Of a stretch of 64,000 nt of DNA, positions 47,511 through 55,656 are shown piece by piece. Under the pieces are notes generated by a model. That model was not told the DNA's origin. It worked only from the letters and a program-made list of their open reading frames with translations, and searched no databases. The translations under genes and the position numbers were made by a program. Numbering within the stretch: the stretch's first letter is position 1; each line of letters opens with the position of its first letter. Origin of the DNA: Alphaproteobacteria bacterium (GTDB lineage: Bacteria; Pseudomonadota; Alphaproteobacteria; CACIAM-22H2); NCBI GenBank assembly GCA_016793165.1, contig JAEULA010000013.1:186001-250000 (forward strand). The letters are read 5' to 3'.

Positions 47511-48002
47511 TCAGCCCATCCGGGCGGCGAACCGGCCCGGGCAGAGCCGCTCGACGAGCGGTCCGACCACCGGCAGGGCGCGCGCGATCGTCAGCGCCTG
47601 CTGCCGGGACAGCCAGAGCAGCACCGCGCCCGCGACGAGCGTCAGGCACGCCTCGCGGAACAGCACGCCGCCGTCGCCATAGGGATCGATCCCGAGCGGA
47701 GTGACGAGATGGAAGAAGATCGCGCCGGCCATGATCCCGACGGTCATCGCGGCGCCGACGGCGCGCAGCGGCGGAACCAGGCACAGGACCGCCGCGAGCA
47801 GCTCCGCCGCCCCCGTGCCGATGCGCATCGCCTTCTCGTGGCCGTGCAGCCCGAGCCAGTCGGTCAGCACCGTGAACAGCCAGACGCTGCCCTCGTGACC
47901 GGTGAACTTGTACTGCAGGTACCAGACGAAGACGTAGGCGATCCAAAGCGCCAGGGCCCACGGCAGCAGGCGCAGGACGACATGGTGCAGATCCCGGGTC
48001 AT
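47511..48002 (-). CDS. DoxX-like integral membrane protein
   Basis: 163 residues with four hydrophobic segments (about 9-29, 58-78, 83-104, 118-136). LWIAYVFVWYLQYKFTGHEG, a TGAAELLAAVLCL second helix and a final helix fit the DoxX/DUF417-like family of four-helix membrane proteins often linked to redox or thiol stress. GAGGAG before the ATG at 48000-48002 supports this start rather than the open frame from 48050. It is first in an operon with the NDH-2 gene, divergent from the first LysR gene. Confidence 0.78.
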   Translation of the reverse strand: MTRDLHHVVLRLLPWALALWIAYVFVWYLQYKFTGHEGSVWLFTVLTDWLGLHGHEKAMRIGTGAAELLAAVLCLVPPLRAVGAAMTVGIMAGAIFFHLVTPLGIDPYGDGGVLFREACLTLVAGAVLLWLSRQQALTIARALPVVGPLVERLCPGRFAARMG

Positions 48003-48062
48003 GGCGGCTCTCCTCGGCTGGAACGACGGCGCCATCCTCGGCGCCGTCACGGGTGTCGGGAA

Positions 48063-48099
48063 ATGCCGATGGTCTATGGACCCGATGCCGGGCGTTCAT
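48063..48099. promoter_or_regulatory. LysR-type (OxyR-like) binding site 2
   Basis: Tetrads at 11-bp steps: ATGC (48063), CTAT (48074), ATGC (48085) and TCAT (48096), 10 of 16 against the OxyR pattern. AAATGCCGATG overlaps its left end as in site 1. It lies between the divergent DoxX/NDH-2 operon (start 48002) and the LysR gene (start 48232), the usual place for a LysR operator. Confidence 0.5.
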
Positions 48100-48231
48100 C
48101 ACACGAGCCCGTGACGTGCCGCCGGGGCGTTTCACAACTCGTTGAGCCTCGCCCGCCGCCGTGCAGCAATGCGCCGCGCTGCGGCATCATCGTCGCGCCA
48201 CGAGGACCGCGGCGCGCAGGGGGACGACGTC

Positions 48232-49110
48232 ATGGAAATGCACCAGATCCGCTATTTCCTCGCGGTCTGCGAGACGCTGAACTTCACCCGCGCCGCGGAA
48301 CAGTGCCATGTGACGCAGCCGGCCCTGACGCGCGCGATCCAGAAGCTGGAGGAGGAGCTCGGCGGCCTGCTGTTCCGGCGGGAGCGGAGCCTGACCCACG
48401 TCACCGATCTGGGGCGGCTGATGCAGCCGCATCTGGCCCAGGTCCTCGCCGAGGCGAGCGCGGCCCAGACGACCGCGAAGAGCTTCCTCAAGCTCGAGCA
48501 GGCGCCGCTGAACCTCGGCGTGATGTGCACGATCGGCCCGCTGAAGATGGTCGGCTTCCTCGCCGCGTTCCGCCGCCAGCATCCCGGCATCGAGATCTCG
48601 ATCAAGGAGGGCCTGCCCGACGCGCTCGGCGACATGACTCTCGAAGGGCAAATCGATCTCGCGCTGCTCGCGCGGCCCGAGCCGCTCGGCGAGCGTTTCG
48701 ACGTGCGCCCGATCTATCGCGACCGCTACGTCGTCATGTTCCCCGCCGGCCACCGCCTGGGCCAGCTCAATGCGGTGCCGCTGAAGGAGATCGAGGGCGA
48801 GCCGATGATCTCGCGCACGAACTGCGAGTATCACGATCATGTCCGGGCGATCTGCCGCCAGCGCCTGATCCGGGCGACGATCGTCTACGGCAGCGAGCGC
48901 GAAGACTGGGTCCAGGCGATGGTGGCGGGCGGCCTCGGCCTCTGCCTCGCCTGGGAGAGCTCGACGACGATCCCGGGCGTGCAGACCCGCCGGATCATCG
49001 ATCCCGACGTCGCGCGCGACATTTCCCTCGTCTCCGTCGCCGGCCGCCGGTTCTCGCCGGCGGCCCTCGCCCTCCTGCGCTTCGCGAAGGCCTACCCCTG
49101 GCTCGAGTGA
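48232..49110 (+). CDS. LysR-family transcriptional regulator (first paralogue)
   Basis: 292 residues. The winged helix-turn-helix is at 1-60 (FTRAAEQCHVTQPALTRAIQKLEEELGG) and the effector domain follows. Cys198 and Cys208 in the effector domain lie where E. coli OxyR has its redox pair Cys199 and Cys208, although the spacing is one residue longer. GGGGGAC precedes the ATG at 48232. It is divergent from the DoxX/NDH-2 operon and probably regulates it through site 2. The second LysR gene 1.2 kb downstream is closely related, beginning with the same MEMHQIRYFLAVCET. Confidence 0.92.
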   Translation: MEMHQIRYFLAVCETLNFTRAAEQCHVTQPALTRAIQKLEEELGGLLFRRERSLTHVTDLGRLMQPHLAQVLAEASAAQTTAKSFLKLEQAPLNLGVMCTIGPLKMVGFLAAFRRQHPGIEISIKEGLPDALGDMTLEGQIDLALLARPEPLGERFDVRPIYRDRYVVMFPAGHRLGQLNAVPLKEIEGEPMISRTNCEYHDHVRAICRQRLIRATIVYGSEREDWVQAMVAGGLGLCLAWESSTTIPGVQTRRIIDPDVARDISLVSVAGRRFSPAALALLRFAKAYPWLE

Positions 49111-49120
49111 GCGCGGCGGC

Positions 49121-50146
49121 CTAGCGCGAACCGGCGACCGAGGCCTCGGCCGCCGACACGAGATCCGGCCCGACCACCGCACGCCACTTTTCGTAGACCG
49201 GGCGGGTCGCCGCGTGGAACGCCGCGGCCTCGCGGGCATCGAGCCGGACGACGGCCACGCCGCGGGCCGCCAGTTCGCCGAGGATCGGATCGTCGGGCCC
49301 CAGCCCGGCGCGCGCCAGCGCCGTCATCTCGCGTCCCGCCGCCTGGGCCGCGTCGCGCAATGCGTCCTGTTCGGCAACCGAAAGCTCCTGCCAGACCGTG
49401 CGGCGCACCACGAAGATCGCCGCGTCGGACACGTAGTTCCACAGCGTCAGATGGCGCTGGGCGAGCTGGTCCATCTTCAACGCATGGAACAGCGGCACCG
49501 AGTTCTCCTGGCCGTCGACGGCGCCGGTCGACAGCGCAGGCTGCAGGTCCGCGAAGCTCATCTGGGTCGGGTTGGCGCCGAGCGCCGCGAGGATCTCGGC
49601 GAAGATCGGCGACGCGGCGTAGCGGATCTTCAGCCCGTGAAGATCCGCCGGGCCGCGGATCGCATGCCGGGCGTTGGAGATCTGCCGGAAGCCGTTGTCG
49701 CCCCAAGCGAGCGGCACCGCCTCGAAGGATTCGAGGGCCGCGAACAGCGCGCGGCCCGCGGGCCCGGCGACCACCGCATCGAAGGCGCGCGCATCGGGAA
49801 GCAGGAAGGGAAGCGAGAACAGGTTCATCGCGCGGATCGTCGGCGACAGGTTGATCGTCGACGCGACCAGCATGTCGATGCCTCCCTGCCGCAGCGCGAG
49901 CAGCTCCCGACTCTGGTCGCCGCCGACCAGGCTCGAGGCGGGATAGACCTTGATCGCCACGCGGCCCGAGGTGGCCGCCGCGACCTTCTCGCTCCAGCGA
50001 TAGGCGCCCTCCGCGATGGGCACCGGCCTGGTGGCGACGACGGAAAGGCGGAACTCGCGATGCGCCGGCGCCTGGGCCCGCGCCGTGGGACCGGCGGCCC
50101 CCGACACGCACGACGCGACGATAGCTGCGACGGCCAGCCAGCGCAT
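49121..50146 (-). CDS. TRAP transporter substrate-binding protein (DctP family)
   Basis: 341 residues. A signal peptide covers about 1-25 (WLAVAAIVASCVSGAAGPTARA). The mature protein has the DctP landmarks: ASSLVGGDQSRELLALRQGGIDM, LFSLPFLLPD, the substrate arginine region in LKIRYAASP and AVDGQENSVPLF. It should capture a carboxylate in the periplasm for a TRAP symporter. No DctQ or DctM membrane gene is adjacent, so it is an orphan. It is divergent from the second LysR gene, with site 3 between them. It converges with the first LysR gene. Confidence 0.9.
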   Translation of the reverse strand: MRWLAVAAIVASCVSGAAGPTARAQAPAHREFRLSVVATRPVPIAEGAYRWSEKVAAATSGRVAIKVYPASSLVGGDQSRELLALRQGGIDMLVASTINLSPTIRAMNLFSLPFLLPDARAFDAVVAGPAGRALFAALESFEAVPLAWGDNGFRQISNARHAIRGPADLHGLKIRYAASPIFAEILAALGANPTQMSFADLQPALSTGAVDGQENSVPLFHALKMDQLAQRHLTLWNYVSDAAIFVVRRTVWQELSVAEQDALRDAAQAAGREMTALARAGLGPDDPILGELAARGVAVVRLDAREAAAFHAATRPVYEKWRAVVGPDLVSAAEASVAGSR

Positions 50147-50216
50147 GATCACCCGCCCTCCCCTCCGGCTCGATGGCCGGATTACGCGCGCGCCGCCGGC
50201 CGCCCACAAGGGCCCG

Positions 50217-50253
50217 ATAGGCCGCGTCTATCGAAACCATAGGCCCCCGGCAT
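50217..50253. promoter_or_regulatory. LysR-type (OxyR-like) binding site 3, best match
   Basis: ATAG (50217), CTAT (50228), ATAG (50239) and GCAT (50250) at exact 11-bp steps: 14 of 16 against ATAG-N7-CTAT-N7-ATAG-N7-CTAT. CTAT-N7-ATAG also gives the T-N11-A core of LysR boxes. CATCGGCAT just after it is shared, as reverse complement, with sites 1 and 2. It is in the intergenic region between the divergent TRAP gene and the second LysR gene. Confidence 0.65.
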
Positions 50254-50300
50254 CGGCATCCCCGCTACAGACGGGAACCCAGACCTGCGCCGAGGCTCCC

Positions 50301-51215
50301 ATGGAAATGCACCAGATCCGCTACTTCCTCGCCGTCTGCGAAACGATGAATTTCACGCGCGCCGCCGAGCTGTGCAACGTCACGCAGCCGGCCCTGACGC
50401 GCGCGATCCAGAAGCTCGAGGAGGAGCTCGGCGGCTTGCTGCTGCGCCGAGAGCGCCACCTCTCCCACCTGACCGACCTCGGTCAGCTGATGCGGCCGCA
50501 CCTGGAGAACATCCTGCACCAGACCGAGAGCGCCCGATCGACCGCGAACAGCTTCCTGAGGCTCGAGCGCGCGCCGCTCACGCTCGGCGTCATGGGCACG
50601 ATCGGGCCGATGCGCTTCGTCGAGTTCATCAACGAGTTCCATCATCGCAATGCCGGCGTCGAGGTGTGCATGCAGCAGGCGCCGCTCGCGCGGCTGCGCG
50701 AGCTGCTCCTCGAGGGCGTGATCGACGTCGCCGTCCTCGCGCAGCCGGAGCCCTGGGGCGAGCGCCTCGACGCGGCGCCGCTCTACGAGGAGCACTTCAC
50801 CGTCGGCTTCGCGCCCGGCCACCGTTACGAGCGGCTCGCCACGGTGCCGTTCGCCGAGCTCGAGGGCGAGAGCTACCTGTCGCGCAGCAACTGCGAGTTC
50901 CGCGAGCACATCCGCGCCATCCGCGAGGCCGCAGGGGTCTCGATGCGCTACTGCTTCCGCAGCGAGGACGAGGATTGGATCCAGGTGCTGGCCGCCGCCG
51001 GCCTCGGGATCTGCGTGCTGCCGCAGTACAAGCCGACGGTCCCCGGCCTGCTGACCCGGCCGCTCGCAGCGCCGGCCGTGACCCGCACCATCTGGATGGT
51101 GACGGTCGCCGGGCGGCGATTCTCGCCCGCCGTCGGCGCCTTCGTGCGGGCGGCTCGCAGCTTCGCCTGGCCCGCGCGCGCGACCGTCCCCGCGACCGCC
51201 GGGTCCGACGCCTGA
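50301..51215 (+). CDS. LysR-family transcriptional regulator (second paralogue)
   Basis: 304 residues with the same N-terminal DNA-binding domain as the first paralogue (FTRAAELCNVTQPALTRAIQKLEEELGG). The effector domain keeps Cys198 in SRSNCEF but has arginine where the first paralogue has Cys208, so a disulfide of the OxyR type is not possible at these positions. The C-terminus has a longer alanine-, arginine-rich tail. It is divergent from the TRAP binding-protein gene and site 3 overlaps its promoter, suggesting autoregulation and control of that gene. Confidence 0.92.
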   Translation: MEMHQIRYFLAVCETMNFTRAAELCNVTQPALTRAIQKLEEELGGLLLRRERHLSHLTDLGQLMRPHLENILHQTESARSTANSFLRLERAPLTLGVMGTIGPMRFVEFINEFHHRNAGVEVCMQQAPLARLRELLLEGVIDVAVLAQPEPWGERLDAAPLYEEHFTVGFAPGHRYERLATVPFAELEGESYLSRSNCEFREHIRAIREAAGVSMRYCFRSEDEDWIQVLAAAGLGICVLPQYKPTVPGLLTRPLAAPAVTRTIWMVTVAGRRFSPAVGAFVRAARSFAWPARATVPATAGSDA

Positions 51216-51328
51216 GGCCCGGCCGTCGAGGCCGCACGGGCGCGACGCACGACGCCCGCGAGGCGGCGGGCTGCCATCCTAGAGCGAGCTTCGCGGCGTC
51301 GCGCCTCGGTGGCAGCGGCGCCGGGTAC

Positions 51329-51931
51329 TCACCACCCGCCGCGCTTGAGCCACTCCTCGACCTGCCACAGACGGTCGGCGCCCCAGAACCCCTCGCCGTC
51401 GACGACGATGTAGGGCGAGCCGAACACGCCCCGCTTGATCGCCGCGTCGACTTCCTGACGCAGCTTCTCCTTCGTCGCGGGCTCGAGCATGCCCGCCAGG
51501 AAGTCCTCGCGCGCCACGCCGAGCGCGGCGCCGATATCGGCGACAACGTCGCTCTTGCTGATGTCGCGGCCTTGCTGCCAAGCGGCGGCGAAGGCGGCCT
51601 TGGCGAAGCGCACGGCCAGGGCCTGATCGCGCGCCTCAAGCCAGTAGAAGCCCCGGCTCGGCGCGACGCTGGAGAACGGAAAGATCGGCGGAATGGCGAT
51701 CTGCACGCCCCAGAGGCGCGCGAAGCGCGCCAGGTCGTGCTTCGTGTAATCGCCCTTCAGCGGGATCTCGAGCAGCGGCTGCTGCCCCGACACCTTGAAC
51801 ACGGCGCCGAGAAGCACCGGCCGCCAGACCACGGAACGGCCGTGCCGGGCGGCAAGGTCGTCGATCCGGTTTGCCGCCAGGAAGCCGTAGGGGCTGGAGA
51901 AATCGAAAAAGAACTCGATCGGGGCGGCCAT
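51329..51931 (-). CDS. 2-hydroxychromene-2-carboxylate isomerase-like (DsbA/GST-kappa family)
   Basis: 200 residues of the thioredoxin-like DsbA superfamily. The sequence begins IEFFFDFSSPYGFLAANR, with serine (SSPYG) at the position where glutathione is activated, and has GVFGSPYIVVDGEGFWGADRL at the C-terminus, as in NahD and GST-kappa. NahD isomerises a ring compound in naphthalene degradation with glutathione; no other aromatic-pathway gene is nearby, so the real substrate is open. The ATG at 51929-51931 is the family start. It is upstream-adjacent to no clear operon partner; the LysR gene converges on it. Confidence 0.88.
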   Translation of the reverse strand: MAAPIEFFFDFSSPYGFLAANRIDDLAARHGRSVVWRPVLLGAVFKVSGQQPLLEIPLKGDYTKHDLARFARLWGVQIAIPPIFPFSSVAPSRGFYWLEARDQALAVRFAKAAFAAAWQQGRDISKSDVVADIGAALGVAREDFLAGMLEPATKEKLRQEVDAAIKRGVFGSPYIVVDGEGFWGADRLWQVEEWLKRGGW

Positions 51932-52010
51932 CGACTCGACTCCCAGTTGCGCCGTCAGGGCACCTTACACAGGCCCCGATGAAATCAAGAAGAGTCGCCG
52001 ACCGGACCGG

Positions 52011-53150
52011 TCAGCCATCCGCGGCGAGGGCGCGGCCGATGACGAGGCGCTGGATGTCCGACGTGCCCTCGTAGATCTGGCAGACCCTCACGTCGCGATA
52101 GATCCGCTCCACCGGGAAATCCTGCAGGTAGCCATAGCCGCCATGCACCTGGATGGCGTCGGAGCACACCTTCTCGGCCATCTCCGAGGCGAACAGCTTG
52201 GCCATGCAGGCCTCGGTGAGGCAGGGCTGGCCGGAATCGCGCAGCCGCGCGGCATTGAGCGTCAGGAGGCGTGCCGCCTCGATCTGCGTCGCCATGTCCG
52301 CCAGCCGGAACGCCACCGCCTGATGGTCGATGATGGCGCGCCCGAAACTCCGGCGCTCCCTGGCATAGGCGCGCGCGGCCTCGAAGGCGGCCCGCGCCAT
52401 CCCGACCGACTGGGCGGCGATGCCGATGCGGCCGCCCTCGAGATTGGCCAGGGCGATCCGATAGCCCTCGCCCTCCGCACCCAGCATCAGATCCGGGGTC
52501 ACCCGCACCCCGTCAAGCCGGATCTGGGCCGTGACCGACGCCCGCTGTCCGAGCTTGTGCTCGACGCGTGCGACCGACCAGCCCGGCGTGCCGGTCGGCA
52601 CGACGAAGGCGCTGATGCCCTTCTTGCCCTTGGCCGGGTCGGTCACCGCGAACACGATCGCGACGTCGGCCTCGCTGCCCGAGGTGACGAACTGCTTCGT
52701 CCCGTCGAGGACCCAGTGGTTGCCGTCGCGCCGGGCCCGCGTGGTCAGCGCACTCGCGTCCGAGCCCGCGCCCGGCTCGGTCAGGCAGAAGCAGGCCAGC
52801 ATCTCGCCGGTCGCCAGCGGCCGCAGGAAGCTCGCCTTCATCGACTCCGATCCGAAACGCAGAATCGGCATGCAGCCGACGGAGTTGTGCACGCTCATGA
52901 TCGTCGAGCACGAGCCGTCGCCGGCCGCGATCTCCTCCAGGGCCAGGGCGTAGGCGACGTGGTCGGCCCCCGCGCCGCCCCACTCCTCCGGCACGAGCAT
53001 GCCCAGGAATCCGAGCGCGCCCATCTCGCGCAGGGCGTCGGCCGGGAACCGGGCCTCCCGATCCCATTGCGCGGCCTGCGGGGCGAGGCGCTCGCGCGCG
53101 AACTCGCGCGCGGTGTCGCGAATCAACGTCTGCGCTGGAGTCAATTGCAT
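52011..53150 (-). CDS. Acyl-CoA dehydrogenase
   Basis: 379 residues with the full family architecture: [20 protein letters not shown]/substrate loop, [36 protein letters not shown], and the C-terminal [34 protein letters not shown] segment without the whole being unusual. The catalytic base is probably the glutamate of YEGTSD. The GGYGYL context resembles short-chain (butyryl, isobutyryl) dehydrogenases; an isovaleryl role is possible but not shown. It oxidises acyl-CoA to enoyl-CoA and passes electrons to ETF. It follows the SDR gene by about 100 bp on the same strand. Confidence 0.94.
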   Translation of the reverse strand: MQLTPAQTLIRDTAREFARERLAPQAAQWDREARFPADALREMGALGFLGMLVPEEWGGAGADHVAYALALEEIAAGDGSCSTIMSVHNSVGCMPILRFGSESMKASFLRPLATGEMLACFCLTEPGAGSDASALTTRARRDGNHWVLDGTKQFVTSGSEADVAIVFAVTDPAKGKKGISAFVVPTGTPGWSVARVEHKLGQRASVTAQIRLDGVRVTPDLMLGAEGEGYRIALANLEGGRIGIAAQSVGMARAAFEAARAYARERRSFGRAIIDHQAVAFRLADMATQIEAARLLTLNAARLRDSGQPCLTEACMAKLFASEMAEKVCSDAIQVHGGYGYLQDFPVERIYRDVRVCQIYEGTSDIQRLVIGRALAADG

Positions 53151-53253
53151 GGCGGGCTCCGCTCCCTCGGCGATCGGGACGTCGAATCGGATCGCGCGCG
53201 ATCCGCGCGCCGGCGCCGTCTTCCGCGCAGCGCCGGCGGCCGGTCCGGGCGCG

Positions 53254-53928
53254 CTACCAGACGATCTCGGTGCCGTCGTAGTTGAAGAACTTCCCGTTCG
53301 ACACCGGTGTCAGTCCCTCGACCACCTTCTTCAGGCCGGCGACCGATTGCTCGGGCGTCAGATCGGCGCCGCCGCCGCCCATGTCCGTCTTCACCCAGCC
53401 GGGATGGACGGCGATCACCGTCATCTGCCGCTCGCGCAGGTCGACCGACAGGCTCTTGGTGACGGCATTGAGCGCCGCCTTGCTCGACCGGTAGACGACC
53501 TCGCCGCCGCCGGTGTTGGCGCCGATCGAGCCCATCCGGCTCGACATCATCACGATCTGACGGCGGGTCGAAGCGGCGACGTTGTCGACCAGGGCCTCGA
53601 CACAGGCCATCGGCGCGAAGACGTTGACGCGCATCACCTCCGCCCAGGTGTCGTAGTCGACGGTGCCGACACCCTGCTTGCGCTTGCCGTACATGCCCGC
53701 GTTGCAGAACAGGACGTCGATCGGCTTGCCCTTGAGATCGCGCGCGAGCCGCGCGAGCGAGGCGCGGTCGTTGATGTCGCACAGGAAGGTCTGGCTGCCG
53801 CGCGGCATCGCCGCCCCCTTCGCGAGGTCGCGCACCGTTCCCAGCGTCTCCCAGCCGGCGGCCGCGAACTGCTTGGCGAGCTCCAGGCCCAGGCCCCGGC
53901 CCGCGCCGGTGATCAGTATCGTCGGCAT
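53254..53928 (-). CDS. Short-chain dehydrogenase/reductase
   Basis: 224 residues. The nucleotide loop [15 protein letters not shown] is at about 7-21, NAG follows near 80, and the catalytic serine and YRSSK pair are in MMSSRMGSI and [10 protein letters not shown]. The [11 protein letters not shown] segment is typical of C-factor-like or YkvO-like SDRs. It reduces or oxidises a carbonyl/alcohol with NAD(P); the substrate is unknown. It lies 15 bp after the exported hydrolase gene in a minus-strand operon that also includes RidA and the Pmp3-like protein. Confidence 0.9.
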   Translation of the reverse strand: MPTILITGAGRGLGLELAKQFAAAGWETLGTVRDLAKGAAMPRGSQTFLCDINDRASLARLARDLKGKPIDVLFCNAGMYGKRKQGVGTVDYDTWAEVMRVNVFAPMACVEALVDNVAASTRRQIVMMSSRMGSIGANTGGGEVVYRSSKAALNAVTKSLSVDLRERQMTVIAVHPGWVKTDMGGGGADLTPEQSVAGLKKVVEGLTPVSNGKFFNYDGTEIVW

Positions 53929-53943
53929 CGCGATGTCATCCTT

Positions 53944-54774
53944 TCAAGGTGCGGCGATCAGCTCGGCGACGGCGCGCGCCATAGCGGGATCGCGGAAGGC
54001 GCCATTGTGCGTCGCGCCGCCGAGGATCTCCACCCGCGCCGCAATGCCGAGGGCCGCGAGCTGCTCGACATAGGCTTCGGCGAGGAACGGAGCGGTGAGG
54101 TCGTCGGCGGCACCGGTGATTGCGACGACCCGGGTTGCCGCCGGCACGCCTGCCACCCAGTCGCTCGGCGACTCGCTGCGGATCCAGGGCGAGCGGCCGC
54201 GCGCCCGCAGCCATTGCGAGATGTTGCACGGGCAGGCCACCAGCACCGCGCCATCGGCCAGGCCCGGATGGCGTCCGAGGATCACGCCCGCCGTGGCCGC
54301 CCCGCCCGAGTGCCCGACCAGGATCGTGCGGCGCGGCGCATGGTGCGCCTTCAGCCGCGCCACGACACCCGCCACCGCGTCGATGTTCGCCGCCGAGTAG
54401 CTGTCGATGCGCCCGTGATGCGTCCCGGTGGACTGGCGGCCGTCGCCGTCGTCGTAGCCCGGCCGTACGACCGCCACCGACACGACGCGAGGGTTGTCGG
54501 CTGCCAGCGCCGCCGCGATCGCGAAATGGTAGCGCGCGGGCCCGCCGCCACTGACATCGCCATGGAGGACGACGACGAGGTCCGGCCGCGTGCCCGCCGC
54601 AGGCGCACCGAAGGTCCGCAGGACCAGGCACTCGCCCGCCCCGGTGAGCTGCGCATCGGGCGCCTCGGTCGCGCAGGGCGCCGCGCGGGCCGGCACCGCC
54701 GTCGCGAGCGCGAACAGTGCGACCGCGGCCGCGTGCAGCCCCGGGATCCGCGGCCGGCGCGGGCCGCGCCGCAT
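53944..54774 (-). CDS. Exported alpha/beta hydrolase
   Basis: 276 residues. A signal peptide covers about 12-32 (LHAAAVALFALATAVPARA). The hydrolase part has an oxyanion HGDVSGGG segment, the nucleophile Ser156 in LVGHSGGAA, an acid in GAADDLTAPF and a histidine in GGATHNGAF. The substrate is unknown; periplasmic esterase is likely. The ATG shares one base with the RidA stop (TGATG at 54772-54776), so the genes are tightly coupled. A GTG three bases upstream is an equivalent alternative start. Confidence 0.82.
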   Translation of the reverse strand: MRRGPRRPRIPGLHAAAVALFALATAVPARAAPCATEAPDAQLTGAGECLVLRTFGAPAAGTRPDLVVVLHGDVSGGGPARYHFAIAAALAADNPRVVSVAVVRPGYDDGDGRQSTGTHHGRIDSYSAANIDAVAGVVARLKAHHAPRRTILVGHSGGAATAGVILGRHPGLADGAVLVACPCNISQWLRARGRSPWIRSESPSDWVAGVPAATRVVAITGAADDLTAPFLAEAYVEQLAALGIAARVEILGGATHNGAFRDPAMARAVAELIAAP

Positions 54775-55160
54775 CACGGAGTGCGGCGCTTCGCCGTGAC
54801 CTCGATCTCGATCTTGATCCGCGGATCGATGAAGCCGGCCAGGACGGTGGTGTTCGCCGGGCGGATGTCGCCGAGCGCCTTGCCGATGACCGGCGCGGCA
54901 ACCTGGAAATCGGGCAGCGAGGCGACGTAGATGACCACGCGCACGATGTCGGCCATCGCCGCGCCGGCCTGCGCCAGGGCCGCCTCGATGTTGGCGAAGC
55001 ACTGCGACGTCTGCAGGTCCACGGCCGGCGAGATGGTCATCGTCGCGTAGTCGAATCCGGTCGTGCCGGAGACGAACACCCAGTCGCCGTCGACGACCGC
55101 CCGGCTGTAGCCGAATTCCTTTTCGAAGCGCGAGCCCGAGGAGACGAGGCGACGTGTCAT
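54774..55160 (-). CDS. RidA/YjgF-family protein
   Basis: 128 residues of the RidA fold. VFVSGTTGFDYATMT, QTSQCFANIEAALAQAGAAMADIVRVVIYV and the C-terminal NTTVLAGFIDPRIKIEIEVTA contain the family landmarks, including the arginine (DPRIKIEIE) that binds the substrate carboxylate in RidA. RidA hydrolyses reactive enamines and imines from amino acid catabolism. The many YjgF-like subfamilies differ in activity, so the substrate is open. The ATG overlaps the stop of the Pmp3-like gene (ATGA at 55157-55160). Confidence 0.9.
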   Translation of the reverse strand: MTRRLVSSGSRFEKEFGYSRAVVDGDWVFVSGTTGFDYATMTISPAVDLQTSQCFANIEAALAQAGAAMADIVRVVIYVASLPDFQVAAPVIGKALGDIRPANTTVLAGFIDPRIKIEIEVTAKRRTP

Positions 55161-55408
55161 GCGCGCGATCCTTTCACGGCGTCGATCAGCGCCCGATTGC
55201 GCTTCTCGGCACGATGGTTGTTCACCGCAAGCACCGCGTGCAGCACCCCCAGGCCCCAGAAGCCGACGCCCACGGGAACCAAGAGCACGACGGTGATCGC
55301 GAAGACGAGCGCGAGCAGCCAGAGGATCAGGTTGATCGCGAACTGGAAGGGCTTGCCGATGAGCAGCAGCGCCAGCGGCGATGCGAAGAGGCAGACCAGG
55401 TAGATCAA
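55157..55408 (-). CDS. YqaE/Pmp3-like small membrane protein
   Basis: 83 residues from a TTG at 55406-55408, with GAGGAC about eight bases upstream. Two hydrophobic segments, LVCLFASPLALLLIG (about 4-18) and INLILWLLALVFAITVVLL (about 24-42), and HAVLAVNNHRAEKRN near the end resemble extended Pmp3/YqaE proteins that respond to membrane or osmotic stress. The frame is open further upstream to 55564, but that part is low complexity and unlike the family. The divergent M20 peptidase gene begins 248 bp away. It is the first gene of the operon with RidA, hydrolase and SDR. Confidence 0.7.
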   Translation of the reverse strand: MIYLVCLFASPLALLLIGKPFQFAINLILWLLALVFAITVVLLVPVGVGFWGLGVLHAVLAVNNHRAEKRNRALIDAVKGSRA

Positions 55409-55656
55409 GGGAGTCCGTCCTCGAAAAGCGACGACCGGCCCGGCCGCCGGGGAGCAGCAGATAGTGAGTCGCACCGCCTGCGCAAGTGCGCCGGGCGCGT
55501 CGGCAGCGGCCGCCGCCCCCGGATGCGCTGCGCATCCCGGCGCAAGCGCGCCCGAGCCCGGCATCGAGCCATCCTCGACCCGGCCGGCCTACGGCGCGAC
55601 GCGCGTGCGAATCCGATGGCTCGCGCGCCTCGGATGAAGGCAGGCTTGCGTTCCTC

